From Ardenticatenaceae bacterium (GTDB taxonomy: Bacteria; Chloroflexota; Anaerolineae; Promineifilales; Promineifilaceae), in contig JACKBS010000007.1 in assembly GCA_020634435.1 (NCBI GenBank), positions 655,591 through 719,590 of the forward strand: 64,000 nt of DNA, written 5' to 3'. Below the pieces are notes generated by a model. The model had not been told where the DNA came from. It did not search any database and saw nothing but the letters and a program-made list of their open reading frames with translations. Positions 1 through 8,999 of this stretch are shown in pieces (within the stretch, counting starts at the first letter, position 1; the number at the start of each line of letters is the position of its first letter). The position numbers and the translations under genes are program-made.

Positions 1-449
1 CCGGTGGCTTGCAGCCGGAATTGCAGACCGGGGATTTGGTGCTGGGGGAAACGGCCGTTCGCGATGAAGGCACCTCGCACCATTATTTACCCTCTGAACC
101 GACGGTAGCGTCTTCAACCTCACTGACTGAAAGCGTGGCTCAGGCCATCTCCCAGGCCAAGTTGCCCTACCAAAAAGGGGCGACCTGGACCACTGATGCG
201 CCGTACCGGGAAACGGCCGCGGCCGTCGCCTATTACCAGCAGCAGGGCGTGCAAACGGTGGAAATGGAGGTGGCAGCGCTGTTGGCCGTGGCGCGGTACT
301 GCCAAAAAGAGGCGGCGGCGCTGCTGGCGGTGAGTGATTCATTAGCTGGTGGGGTGTGGCAAACGGCCGTACCGGCCCAACTCCCGGAACAGCGTCTGGC
401 GCAGGCGCTGGATGCGCTGGTGCAGGTCGCGAAGGAGCAGTCCTTATGA
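1..449 (+). CDS. Nucleoside phosphorylase, C-terminal part (5' truncated by window edge)
   Basis: C-terminal about 148 residues of a PNP/UDP-phosphorylase family enzyme, which cleaves nucleosides with phosphate in cytosolic salvage. The frame is open to the first base of the window, so the true start lies upstream. A TTG near base 9 is not a credible start. Family signatures seen are TTDAPYRET, where an Arg and a Glu line the active site, and VEMEVAALLAVA, the conserved ribose-binding Met-Glu segment. The sequence then has the SDSLAGG segment, where the family usually has an Asp next to the base. The stop overlaps the next start (ATGA), implying co-transcription with the glycosyltransferase. 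The substrate (uridine or purine) cannot be decided from this fragment. Confidence 0.8.
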   Translation, partial: GGLQPELQTGDLVLGETAVRDEGTSHHYLPSEPTVASSTSLTESVAQAISQAKLPYQKGATWTTDAPYRETAAAVAYYQQQGVQTVEMEVAALLAVARYCQKEAAALLAVSDSLAGGVWQTAVPAQLPEQRLAQALDALVQVAKEQSL

Positions 450-1582
450 GGCCCGCCATCGTGGTGGTGGCGTACAATCGCCCCCAGGCGCTGCGGCGGC
501 TGCTGAATTCTCTGGCCACTATCCAGGGTGCAGACAACGTGCCGCTGGTGATTTCGATTGACAGGGGCGGGTCGCAGTTTGAAGCGGTGTTGGCAGTAGC
601 TCGGCAGTTTGCCTGGGTGTTTGGCGAGAAGCAGATCAGGGTGCAGGAACGGCCGTTGGGCCTGGTAGATCACGTGTTTGCCTGTGGCGATTTGGTGGAT
701 GAATTTGGCGCGATCATCTTGCTAGAGGACGATCTGGTCGTGTCTCCGATGGTGTACCGCTACGCCACCAGCGCTCTCGCCTTTTACGCTGACGAGCCGC
801 GCGTGGCGGGCATCTCGCTAAATGCGCTTTGGTTTCACGGCATCACCCATGAGCCATTTACGCCGTACCTGGATGATGGCGACGTCTTTTTTATGCAAGT
901 CGCCTGGTTTCAGGGGCAAGCGTATACCCAAAAACAGTGGGCGGCGTGGCGGGATTGGCGGGAAACGGCCGTGCCCCAAATCCAGCCCACCGACGGCATG
1001 CACGAGTTGTTCCAGACCTTCCCCGCTACCGACTGGTTCCCCCTCAAAACAAAATATCTGGTAGACACCCATCGCTTCTACGTTTTCCCTCGTGAATCGT
1101 TAACCACCAACTACGGCGACAGCGGCACGCATGTGCGCAGCACGAACTTTTTCCAGGTGCCTTTGCAAACGCGACGCGCCAATTTCCAGCTGCAAACTCT
1201 GGCAGAATCGGTGGCCGTCTATGATTCTTTTCAGGAAATGCTGCCAGAGTGCGTGAAACAACTAACTGATCAATTTGACGCCTACGATTTCACCGTGGAT
1301 TTGCACGGCACACGTTCGCTGGCCAACATCCCCACCGAGTTTGTGCTGACCACGCAGGCCATGCGCCACCCGCTGATGACGTTTGGGCTGGAATTACGGC
1401 CGTTGCTGGCCAACGCGATCTACAATCATTCAGGCGTGGGAATTAATTTCGGCCGTACTACGAATTTAGATCATCGCTGGTGGTCACGCTGGCGAACTAC
1501 CAGCCGATATCATAGTTACTTCATTCGCCACCAAGCGGGTTTCGGGCAGTGGCTTAAATGGTGGGTAGGCCGCAGCGGCTAA
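446..1582 (+). CDS. Glycosyltransferase, GNT-I/GT2-like
   Basis: 378-residue protein starting at the ATG that overlaps the upstream stop. An upstream extension of the frame runs inside the preceding gene and is not needed. The N-terminus (AIVVVAYNRPQALRRLLNSL) is the typical nucleotide-sugar binding start of GT-A glycosyltransferases. The acidic motif ILLEDDLVVSP (E94-D95-D96) is the metal-binding motif and resembles the EDD of GNT-I-type (GT13) enzymes more than the DXD of ordinary GT2. No membrane segment or signal peptide is evident, so it is probably cytosolic and acts on a lipid- or polysaccharide-linked acceptor. Donor and acceptor are unknown. The coupling to a nucleoside phosphorylase gives no clear functional hint. 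Confidence 0.75.
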   Translation: MRPAIVVVAYNRPQALRRLLNSLATIQGADNVPLVISIDRGGSQFEAVLAVARQFAWVFGEKQIRVQERPLGLVDHVFACGDLVDEFGAIILLEDDLVVSPMVYRYATSALAFYADEPRVAGISLNALWFHGITHEPFTPYLDDGDVFFMQVAWFQGQAYTQKQWAAWRDWRETAVPQIQPTDGMHELFQTFPATDWFPLKTKYLVDTHRFYVFPRESLTTNYGDSGTHVRSTNFFQVPLQTRRANFQLQTLAESVAVYDSFQEMLPECVKQLTDQFDAYDFTVDLHGTRSLANIPTEFVLTTQAMRHPLMTFGLELRPLLANAIYNHSGVGINFGRTTNLDHRWWSRWRTTSRYHSYFIRHQAGFGQWLKWWVGRSG

Positions 1583-1916
1583 TTTGATAATAAAGATAGC
1601 AAGCGAATTTTGAAGAAATGAGAGGTAAATCTTTGGAATTCAGTTGAGATTATCGCGTTGATATTATTGCTGATCAGCTGACTAGCCACCGTACAGTTTT
1701 AGAAATAAGTTAAAACGAGACGATAGTCACCCTTGCTGTTATTGTGAGAAGTGCAAACAAGCCACAACAAGCGAGGAAAAACTGACTATCGTCCAAACCT
1801 ATCATACCTTTAGACAGAAAATCATGCAGTTACGATCCGGTGAACGCATCCTACCGTATACGCAAAATCGCTTGGTTCCCAGCTGGTTTACGCGAATGGG
1901 CTTTACCGCGTTTTGA
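1583..1916. other. Gene-free stretch with an 11-bp inverted repeat
   Basis: No credible gene. An inverted repeat GACGATAGTCA (1719-1729) / TGACTATCGTC (1783-1793) encloses 53 bases and is followed by sequence with no recognisable coding frame. It lies just outside the IS3 element and looks like the end of another, eroded mobile element. I could not assign a family. Confidence 0.4.
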
Positions 1917-1962
1917 TGGACAGTAAGTTATGTTACTGCACTACAAATCAGGGGAAAGCTTC

Positions 1963-2264
1963 ATGAAAAAGCGAACGAAATGGTATTCCCGAGAATTCAA
2001 ACTCGAGGCCGTCAGACTTTCACACGAAAGCGACCGCACGGTAGCAGAAGCAGCCAGCGAACTGGGCATCAGCAAGAGCAGTCTGTTCCGCTGGCGAGAT
2101 GAACTAGCCGACGATCCAGAACAGGCATTTCCTGGCTGTGGCCAAATGAAAAACTGAGATGCTGAACTAGCCCGGCTGCGCAAAGAGTTGCGGGAAGCGC
2201 AGCTGGAGAATGAAATCCTAAAAAAGCGACGGCCATCTTCGCGCGCGCAAAGAGCTGAGATTTC
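1963..2264 (+). pseudogene. IS3-family transposase orfA, broken
   Basis: Starts MKKRTKWYSREFKLEAVRLS, followed by the AASELGISKSSLFRWRDEL helix-turn-helix and then the leucine-zipper-like segment LRKELREAQLENEILKK. A TGA at 2155-2157 interrupts the frame right after the HTH. One base is also missing near 2228, so the usual KATAIFAR ending is reached only in another frame. The normal slippery site AAAAAAG for orfA/orfB frameshifting is still present (2220-2226). The product cannot be functional as written. Confidence 0.8.
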
Positions 2265-3095
2265 AGTTCATCCCTGACCATCGCCGCCGGTATCCCGTCG
2301 AGCTGATGTGTCAGGTACTCCATCTCGTAGAGGCTATTATGCCTGGTGCAAACGGAAACCAAGTGCCCGCAAGATGGCCAATGAAACATTATTAGCGCTC
2401 ATTCGTCTGCACCACCGGCGTAACAAAGGTGAGATGGCAGCCCATGTATCTATGCGGCGCTGCGTCGGGAAGGCATCCGCGGCAGCCGCAAGCGAGTAGC
2501 CCGGCTGATGCGCTTACACGGCATTCAGGCCAGCCGAAAACGGAGTTACAAGGTGACGACGCAATCGAATCATCGTTTCCCGGTTGCGGCCACCTGCTCA
2601 ATCAACAGTTTTCGGCCGCCAGACCCAACCAAATCTGGCTGGGTGACATCGCCTACCTGGCCACCGCCGAAGGCTCGCTTTATCTGGCAGTGCTGTTGGA
2701 CCTGTATTTCCGCAAAATGGTCGGTTAGTCAATGCAACCCACCCTACACCGACAATTGGTGCTGGATACGTTTCGGATGGCCTCCAAGAACCAGCGGCCA
2801 CAGCCAGGATTGCTGCATCACTCTGATCAAGGCAGTCAATATGCCAGTTACGATTACCAGCAGTTGCTGGCTGACCATCAGGTCCAAGTGAGCATGAGCC
2901 GTCGTGGTAACTGCTACGATCACGCGCCGGTAGAAAGCTTCTTTGCCACGCGGAAAGCCGAATGTGTGCGTGGCATCGTTTATCCGTCACGAACTCATGC
3001 TCGTGCGGAGTTGTTTGAGTACATTGAAATCTTTTATAATCGCCAGAGACTCCATTCTCAACTAGGCTACCGCACTCCCGTTGAGTACGAGCTCT
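2259..3095 (+). pseudogene. IS3-family transposase orfB (DDE integrase), broken
   Basis: Pieces in different frames read RFQFIPDHRRRYPVELMCQ, YYAWCKRKPSARKMANETLLALI, RLMRLHGIQASRKRSYKVTT, then QFSAARPNQIWLGDIAYLAT (first catalytic Asp region). These are followed by LLHHSDQGSQYAS (second Asp) and SMSRRGNCYDHAPVESFFATRKAE (catalytic Glu), ending QRLHSQLGYRTPVEYE. At least three single-base losses and one in-frame TAG at about 2727 break the gene. All three catalytic segments survive, so it decayed by small lesions and not by truncation. Confidence 0.8.
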
Positions 3096-3164
3096 TGCCA
3101 GCAGTCTCACAGCTATTTGTCCACTATAACGGGGCAAGCCCATCCCATCCGCTTGTTGACGGGA

Positions 3165-3268
3165 GGACACCTTTTGAGCAGTTAGCTCAATTCGGAGCGA
3201 TTTTGAGCGTTTCGGAGTCAAAAATGACCTAGAAACGGCTCCGAATGCGATTTTTTCAAAAGGTGTCC
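3165..3268. repeat. MITE-like palindromic element
   Basis: 104-bp segment bounded by a perfect 13-bp inverted repeat, GGACACCTTTTGA at the left and TCAAAAGGTGTCC at the right. A nested inner pair, ATTCGGAG / CTCCGAAT, makes it strongly foldable. A second small hairpin, GAGGACA/TGTCCTC, follows at about 3273-3291. It has no coding capacity of its own, although the IS3 orfB frame happens to run into it. Probable non-autonomous element beside the dead IS3. Confidence 0.5.
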
Positions 3269-3399
3269 CAGAGAGGACACAAACATGTCCTCTCCTCAAC
3301 ATCCGCTTGGGAATTATAAGGAACTTCAGTTTTGGTAAGGTTCTTGCTATTGGTTCCTTGCGGGATGCTTCACTTCGTTCGGAATGACAGGGGTGAGGC

Positions 3400-6333
3400 T
3401 CAGCGCAGGGAGAGGTCGGCAATCATGGTGAGGAAAACGGCCGTTTCCAATTCGTTGTACTGGTTGGCAGGGGCTTCGGCCCAGGCGACGACATCCTGGC
3501 CTTCTTCGACCCGGGCCATGAGGAAGCCCCAGATGGTGCCGTTGTCCGGGTCATCGTAGCTAAAATCCACCCGCAGCCAAACCTGATCGCCCAGCGAAAA
3601 TTGGTACGGGTCGCCTTCTAAGGCAAAGTTTTCCACCTGATCCCCCGCGTCGCGGACGAGGGCAGTAACCACGCCGGGGGTATCCAACGTGGTGGGCTGG
3701 GTGCGCAAAGCGACAAAGGTGTTGGTCCCCGCGCCAAACCATTCCCAGCTGCCAATTTGCTGATAGGCAAAGTTGGCCGGTTGGGCCACGGTAAAACCGT
3801 CCAGCGTGGCCGTTGGCCAGCGACCGGGCTGGAGACCAATGCCCACGTCGCGGTAGGCCCAGCTATCGGCGAGGGTTTGCACGACGGCCTGGGTGGTGGC
3901 TTCGTCGCTGGACAGGCCATCGACATCAACGACAAAGCCGGTGCCGTTGTGGACAAAGGTGAGGAAGATGCCGGTGTGCTCGCCATCTTCGGGCTTGTTG
4001 TAGCCATAGGCGGTACGCAGTCCCGGCTGCCCGGCAATCAGTACCTCGTTTTCAAACAAGATATCGACCGCGCCAAACTGTTGCAGGGTTTGTGTTTTAA
4101 GCGATTCGGGCGTGACGGCCTCGTCCAGATTGGGATAAATCGTCACCTGAAACTGGGTGCGGCCCTGCTGCTGGCTGGTGTAGAGCAGGGTGTCCTGGTA
4201 GCGCGGCGCAAACCACGCTTCGGGGTACAAAAATTGGAAGCCGAGGTACGGGTCAAGGTACGCCTGGTAGCCAGGAGTGACGACGCTGTTGTCTACGTTG
4301 ACCTCGATGAAGGAAACGGCCGTTTCCCCCGCCACATTCTCCGCCTGAAAACCAAAAAAGTGACGGCCGTCTGGCAGCGGTCGCCATTCAAAATAAAGAT
4401 CGCGGTTGTCGTCAAAGTAAAGGCTCGTGCCCGGTTCACGGATGAATGCACCCTCATCGTAGTAAAGCGTATAGAGCTGGAACTCGTCGCCGGGCTGGGG
4501 CAGCAGTTCGGCGGGGGCCCCGGTAGCGTCTGACTGCACCGTCCAGACGCGGCTGAGGCTGGCGGTGCGGTGGTCGAAGACCAGGTTGGCGTCGGCATAA
4601 ATGTCGCCGTCGGCGCGGCGGTAGCGGCCCTGGACGGTGAACAGGGTGCTGCCCGGTTCGGTGGGCCACATCACCACAAAGTCGCCGTTCTCGAAGCTGT
4701 CGAACAGGTAGGTGACTTCCGTCTCCCAGACGTAAAAGTCATCGTGGACGCCATCGCGCCATTCTTGCAGCTCGCTGCCATCGGGCAAGGTGGTTGGTTC
4801 GGGGTTGAGGTGGTCGTACTCCAGCAGGAGCTGACGGCCGTCTTCCAAATAGCGCCCGGCAATGAGGGCCACGTTCTCCACATCCCGGCCAATCACCTGG
4901 AAGTTAATGAAGGCGGGATTTTGCAGCCCGGCCACGGGGGCTTGCGCCGCGCTCAGATTGACGGCGGGCGGGGGCAGTTCCGCCTGGCCGACGGCGTGGT
5001 ACGTTTGCAAGAAGGCGTCCCAGGCAGCGAGTTGGGTCGTCGCGCTGTAGTCGGGGTTGTAGTAACGGCCGTTCCGGGGAAAGTAAATTGCCACCCCCTG
5101 ACTCGTTTTGAGGCCCGCGCCGGTGCCGTTGGCGATGACAGCGCTGTCCACAGCGCTCATCACGGCGTTGGCAGCGGTAACCACGGTTTCATCCGGGCTG
5201 CGCTGCGCCAGAATCGAGGCGAAGTTGTGCAGGTCAATCGCGGCGTATTCCTCGAAGCTGTCCGGGTAGACGCGGGCAAAGGTGGCCGCGCCGCTGCGGG
5301 CGTCGCCCACGGCGCTGGCGACGAAGGCGGGTTCGACGCTGAGGGCGTTGGCCAACTGCTCCACGGCCTGCGTCAGGCCGCCGAGTTGGCTCAAATCGAC
5401 GGCGGACATGGTGACAAAATCGTCGGGCTGTACGGCCGTATAAAAGTTAACAAACTCGTTGACCATGCTAGTGGCCAGGGAACGGCCGTCTACGGCTGAA
5501 TTGGCGTAGAGGGTGCGCAGCAGCGCTTCGTAATCCCAGCCCTGGCCGGGGGTGAGCTCTTCTGAACCGACGGCGTAGTGGGTAAACGGCCGTACCGCCT
5601 GGAACACGTCGAGCTGCCCCATCAGGCAGGCATCGAAGCCGATGACATCCAGCGTGGGCACGCCTGCCTCGGCCAGACCTTGTGCCAGTGCGCCCTGCAA
5701 GTCCGGCAGGCTAATATGATCGCCGTTATCGAAAGTGGGTGCGTCGCCGTCGTAGGCGATGCCGCTCCAGCCTGCGCCGTGGTCCCAGAGAATGAGGGCG
5801 TACCGGTTGGCGGGGAAGCTTTGGATGCCCCAGCTGATGAACTCCGCCAGCACGTTGGGGTCGCCCATGTTTTGCTCGCCCAGGCTTTGCAGCGGCTCGG
5901 AGTTGAGCAGATTGCGGTCGTCGTCGCCCAGGATGCGGTAGCGGCGCGTGTCGGACCAGTCGCCGTCCAGATCGGTTTCGCCCAGCGCCCGGTCAATCTG
6001 CACGATGACGTTAACCTGTTCGCTGCTGCCGGCCGCTTCCATCTCGTTGAGGTCCAGCAGCCCGGGCAGCTCCAGGTTATTGTCCGCGTCCATGTAGACG
6101 AGGATGGTCCAGTCGTCCAGGGTGGCGTCGTAGGTGGCGGTGGGCAGCGGGGCGCTGGTGGGCGGCGGCGTAGGGCTGGGCAAAGGGGGTGGGCGGGTTG
6201 GGGATGGATGCAGAAGTGGGGAGGGAGAAACGGCCGTGGGTAATGGCGTTGCCTGCCCAAAACCCTCACAGCCTAGTAAAAACAAAGTAACCAGCAATAA
6301 AATGGTTATTAAACGAATTCGCAAAGCACACAT
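3400..6333 (-). CDS. Clostripain-family (C11) cysteine peptidase lipoprotein
   Basis: 977-residue predicted lipoprotein. The N-terminal hydrophobic segment ends in LFLLGC (lipobox, Cys22), followed by a 45-residue Pro/Ser/Thr linker, so it is probably anchored on the outer face. Residues about 73-440 form the C11 peptidase: DDWTILVYMDADNNLE, catalytic His185 in ILWDHGAGWSG and catalytic Cys236 in IGFDACLMGQ. C11 enzymes cleave after basic residues, often after calcium-dependent self-processing. A long beta-rich region follows, and at about residue 690 a PsbP/Mog1-like segment begins (YLGFQFLYPEAW). The gene is rich in the ACGGCCGT motif and so looks native. It is transcribed alone, away from the accessory island. 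Confidence 0.9.
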   Translation of the reverse strand: MCALRIRLITILLLVTLFLLGCEGFGQATPLPTAVSPSPLLHPSPTRPPPLPSPTPPPTSAPLPTATYDATLDDWTILVYMDADNNLELPGLLDLNEMEAAGSSEQVNVIVQIDRALGETDLDGDWSDTRRYRILGDDDRNLLNSEPLQSLGEQNMGDPNVLAEFISWGIQSFPANRYALILWDHGAGWSGIAYDGDAPTFDNGDHISLPDLQGALAQGLAEAGVPTLDVIGFDACLMGQLDVFQAVRPFTHYAVGSEELTPGQGWDYEALLRTLYANSAVDGRSLATSMVNEFVNFYTAVQPDDFVTMSAVDLSQLGGLTQAVEQLANALSVEPAFVASAVGDARSGAATFARVYPDSFEEYAAIDLHNFASILAQRSPDETVVTAANAVMSAVDSAVIANGTGAGLKTSQGVAIYFPRNGRYYNPDYSATTQLAAWDAFLQTYHAVGQAELPPPAVNLSAAQAPVAGLQNPAFINFQVIGRDVENVALIAGRYLEDGRQLLLEYDHLNPEPTTLPDGSELQEWRDGVHDDFYVWETEVTYLFDSFENGDFVVMWPTEPGSTLFTVQGRYRRADGDIYADANLVFDHRTASLSRVWTVQSDATGAPAELLPQPGDEFQLYTLYYDEGAFIREPGTSLYFDDNRDLYFEWRPLPDGRHFFGFQAENVAGETAVSFIEVNVDNSVVTPGYQAYLDPYLGFQFLYPEAWFAPRYQDTLLYTSQQQGRTQFQVTIYPNLDEAVTPESLKTQTLQQFGAVDILFENEVLIAGQPGLRTAYGYNKPEDGEHTGIFLTFVHNGTGFVVDVDGLSSDEATTQAVVQTLADSWAYRDVGIGLQPGRWPTATLDGFTVAQPANFAYQQIGSWEWFGAGTNTFVALRTQPTTLDTPGVVTALVRDAGDQVENFALEGDPYQFSLGDQVWLRVDFSYDDPDNGTIWGFLMARVEEGQDVVAWAEAPANQYNELETAVFLTMIADLSLR

Positions 6334-6395
6334 ACAATAATTATCCTCACTCCGGCAACATTCAAAAATAATCAGTATATTCTATAGAAAAATTT

Positions 6396-6422
6396 TTGAG
6401 TTTTGGCTTATTTTTGTATACT
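6396..6422 (+). promoter_or_regulatory. Possible sigma70-type promoter
   Basis: TTGAGT (6396-6401) and TATACT (6417-6422) with a short 15-bp spacer, in a very AT-rich stretch between two divergent genes. It would serve the membrane-protein gene starting at 6519. AT richness makes chance matches likely. Confidence 0.35.
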
Positions 6423-6518
6423 GTTTAAGTGCGTTTCGCTTGTCGTAGTAAAATACTCATAAGCAATGTTTACATTCTTCTCCCAAATCTAGCTCATCAT
6501 AAAGAATCAGGCCATCTA

Positions 6519-7172
6519 ATGAGTGAAAAACTTGAAAAATATATAGCAATTTTAGGGGTTATTTTAGGATCTGTGGCAATTCTTCTTTCTTGGCAAGCTA
6601 ACACCATTGCTAGAAGATCCGTCGAACCAGAACTAATCGTTCAGTACACAAATTTTGTACGACAATCTTCATCAGGTCATGGTGACCCAATGGAAGGTGA
6701 AGCATTTTGTGATTATTCTTATCTAGTTTCAAATCTAGGTGGGGTTAGCACGTCTATAATCGGGCAAGAAATATTTTTTACCTTTGCAGATTATGAAGTT
6801 TCTGCTTCATCTAATTCAACGTATTTCCGTAAAAATGAAGATAACGACAATTATATAGAATGGGTTACAAGCATCATCATGACTAGACCTTATACGGGTA
6901 CCATAGTGTCAGATGACAGACAATCTCCCATGTTTAATACTCTTCCAGCCGCGTTCATTAATGATTTTCCAATTCAATTTGAATCAAATTCAACACAAAA
7001 ACTATTTGTGCGGACATGGTACAAATTCAAAAACACACATCATTGGGGACCAAGATGGGAAGATAAGGAAGACTATTATCCAGTAATCGTGTCACACAAT
7101 TTTCAGCTTTCTAACGGTGATATTTTGACTGGCCTTCCATTCACTTGCTATTATCTATACCCGATTGAGTAA
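6519..7172 (+). CDS. Hypothetical single-pass membrane protein
   Basis: 217 residues if started at the ATG giving MSEKLEKYIAIL. An earlier in-frame start adds 30 residues of unlikely character before the membrane helix. One N-terminal TM helix (IAILGVILGSVAILLSWQA) is followed by a soluble domain of about 190 residues, predicted beta-rich, with no Cys pair or catalytic motif I recognise. Base composition is strikingly AT-rich and the gene carries no ACGGCCGT copy, both unlike the peptidase next door, so it was probably acquired. Its beta-rich tail is reminiscent of the C-terminal part of the neighbouring PIN-domain protein, which might mean a joint function. Function unknown. Confidence 0.65.
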   Translation: MSEKLEKYIAILGVILGSVAILLSWQANTIARRSVEPELIVQYTNFVRQSSSGHGDPMEGEAFCDYSYLVSNLGGVSTSIIGQEIFFTFADYEVSASSNSTYFRKNEDNDNYIEWVTSIIMTRPYTGTIVSDDRQSPMFNTLPAAFINDFPIQFESNSTQKLFVRTWYKFKNTHHWGPRWEDKEDYYPVIVSHNFQLSNGDILTGLPFTCYYLYPIE

Positions 7173-7363
7173 AGATATTTTGTAACAATATAGTCTGACT
7201 CTATCAAGAAAAGTATTCGACGAAATACTAACTTTAATATGCTATGATGGGACATCATCATAGCGCTCATTACTTTGCCAGCCCCAAAATAACAAAAAAA
7301 GCGACTCAGCGATAGCGTAAGTAAAAGAATGGGTCGGAGTATAGGAATTGGAGATAACAATAA

Positions 7364-7707
7364 ATGAATAAAATAATCTATCTTGACACAAATATACTGC
7401 TACATTACCAGCCCTTTGACCAAATAAATTGGCCAAAAATCGTAAACGCCAAATCTGTGACGATAGTGTTTCCGCCCCTAACAATTCGCGAGCTAAATAA
7501 TCATAAAGAATTACATCCTCGTCCACATATCAAAAAGAGAGCAGGGGAGATGATCAAGAGACTTTTTGGGCTATTTAGTTCTGGCCCAAAAACTGAATTG
7601 ACTAAAGAGATATTAGTGTATTTTGAAGATCGGGATCCAACAATTGATTTTTCTGCTCACCAGTTAAACCCAAGTGTACAAGATGACCATTTAATAGCTA
7701 GCATTAT
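7364..7707 (+). pseudogene. PIN-domain protein, N-terminal part (split by ISAs1-family insertion)
   Basis: First 114 codons of a PIN ribonuclease-fold protein: MNKIIYLDTNILLHY (Asp8), PPLTIRELNNHK (Glu43) and QDDHLIAS (Asp107/108), three of the four acidic metal-binding positions. The frame then runs into an insertion sequence at base 7708. Removing the IS and one copy of its 10-bp target duplication joins this exactly in frame to 9000-10005, giving a 449-codon gene. The N-terminal fragment can still be translated up to about residue 148 with an IS-encoded tail, but it would lack the fourth acidic residue. PIN proteins of this layout are usually RNases, often toxins or RNA-processing enzymes. 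No antitoxin-like partner lies next to it. Confidence 0.85.
7698..7707. repeat. Target-site duplication, left copy (CTAGCATTAT)
   Basis: Identical to 8990-8999 on the other side of the ISAs1-family element. Ten bases, within the 8-10 bp expected for this family. Confidence 0.9.
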
Positions 7708-8989
7708 CAGGGTTTTTCCAAAGTCGAAAAAAGAATCTCAAATTGTTAAAGTGGTAGTGACCAAACAAACCACAACACAAAAGAGATTCTCATGCACAAT
7801 ATTACATTAGCCGGACTAGATAGTACATATCCATCATTTGACATCCAGGAACTCATGACACAGTTTGAAGCTGTGAACGACCAGCGAAAGGCACAAGGTA
7901 TCCGATACAAACTACCCTGTCTGCTAGCCATGATACTCCTGGCAAAGTTAGCGGGAGAAACCAAGCCATCAAGCATAGCCGATTGGCTGAAGCTAAGAAA
8001 AGAGCAATTTGTGACCTTGTTTAACCTCAAACACGCCCAGGTGCCCTCACTCAACACCATCAGACGGACACTCTCTGAAACCATCATCGCCCAAGAATTG
8101 CAAAAGGTGGTGGGGCACTATCTGCATGATAGGTATGGCGGCGATGCCAGTGAGCAAATGGTGCTGGATGGGAAAACGATGCGCGGGACCATTGTCAAAG
8201 GAGAAAAAACAGGGGTCCATTTGCTCTCAGCCTATCTGCCAGAGGGAGGCGTCGTCCAAGACCAACTTGAAGTCGCATCCAAAGAGAATGAAATAACAGC
8301 GGCACCGCGCTTATTGGCAAAACTCAATCTAAAAGGAAAAGTTGTCTCTGGGGATGCGATGTTCACTCAACGAAAATTGTCTGTGCAAGTCACGGCACAA
8401 GGGGGTGACTACCTCTGGTTTGTCAAAGATAATCAGCCGACCCTTTTAGCGGATGTGCAGCAGTTTTTTCAACCACCGCGCAAAGCCAAAGGATGGCACA
8501 TTCCCGCGCTTGAGTACCATGAAGCCACCTCGCTTGACAAAGGACATGGCCGCATTGAGCAAAGACGGATACGAGTTATCTACGACGAAACAGAGTTCTT
8601 GAATTGGCCCAATGCCAAGTTGGTGTTCAGGTTGGAGAGAAAAGTGACGCACATAGCAACTGGCCTTACGTCTCTAGAAACAGCTTATGGGATATCTAGT
8701 TTGGGGCCTGAGCCAACTGTGGCGCAGCAGTTGCTTGCTCTGGCCCGTGCTCATTGGTGCATAGAAAATGGGTTACATTATCGACGTGATGTGACTTTGA
8801 ATGAAGATGCCACGAAAATGAAGAGTGCTACACAAGCTGAGGCGGTTGCCGTTTTAAACAATTTTATTGTCGGCTTGGCGCAAAAGCTGGGTTTTGCCAA
8901 TTTGGCTTATGCCTTACGGCATTTTAATGCTCAATTGAACGCTCGCTTGGCTCAGCTTGCTTTGTCTTCCTGACTTTGGAAAAGCCCTG
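7708..8989 (+). mobile_element. ISAs1-family insertion sequence, complete
   Basis: 1282-bp element with near-perfect ends: CAGGGTTTTTCCAAAGTC at the left, and CAGGGCTTTTCCAAAGTC read inward from the right (17 of 18 identical). A 10-bp direct repeat flanks it. It holds one intact transposase gene, so it may still be active. It interrupts the PIN-domain gene after its codon 114. The intact ends and exact duplication argue for a recent insertion. Confidence 0.93.
7792..8973 (+). CDS. ISAs1-family transposase
   Basis: 393 residues, full length for the family. N-terminal DDE_Tnp_1-associated region (YKLPCLLAMILLAKLAGETKPSSIADWL), then the DDE core: LDGKTMRGT (first Asp), GDAMFTQRKLS (second Asp), WFVKDNQP, and ENGLHYRRDVTLNEDA with the catalytic Glu at the C-terminal side. 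It catalyses excision and insertion of its own element. The start ATG lies about 85 bp inside the left end. It has no stop or frameshift. Codon use differs from native neighbours and the gene lacks the ACGGCCGT motif. Confidence 0.95.
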   Translation: MHNITLAGLDSTYPSFDIQELMTQFEAVNDQRKAQGIRYKLPCLLAMILLAKLAGETKPSSIADWLKLRKEQFVTLFNLKHAQVPSLNTIRRTLSETIIAQELQKVVGHYLHDRYGGDASEQMVLDGKTMRGTIVKGEKTGVHLLSAYLPEGGVVQDQLEVASKENEITAAPRLLAKLNLKGKVVSGDAMFTQRKLSVQVTAQGGDYLWFVKDNQPTLLADVQQFFQPPRKAKGWHIPALEYHEATSLDKGHGRIEQRRIRVIYDETEFLNWPNAKLVFRLERKVTHIATGLTSLETAYGISSLGPEPTVAQQLLALARAHWCIENGLHYRRDVTLNEDATKMKSATQAEAVAVLNNFIVGLAQKLGFANLAYALRHFNAQLNARLAQLALSS

Positions 8990-8999
8990 CTAGCATTAT
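8990..8999. repeat. Target-site duplication, right copy (CTAGCATTAT)
   Basis: Second copy of the 10-bp duplication. The next base (9000) resumes the PIN-domain gene in frame. Confidence 0.9.

Larger units (their letters stand above)
1917..3123 (+). mobile_element. Degenerate IS3-family insertion sequence
   Basis: About 1.2 kb element with imperfect terminal inverted repeats, starting TGGACA at 1917 and ending TGTCCA at 3123. I count about 16 of 22 matching positions between the ends. Inside are recognisable remains of orfA and orfB in the usual order. No target-site duplication is visible, consistent with an old, decaying copy. The ACGGCCGT motif that saturates the neighbouring DNA is absent from here. 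Confidence 0.75.

Noticed and set aside
4570..5499. Long plus-strand frame opposite the clostripain gene
   Set aside because: High GC third positions leave the antisense frame open. No ribosome site or family motifs, and the minus-strand protein has clear domain and catalytic motifs.
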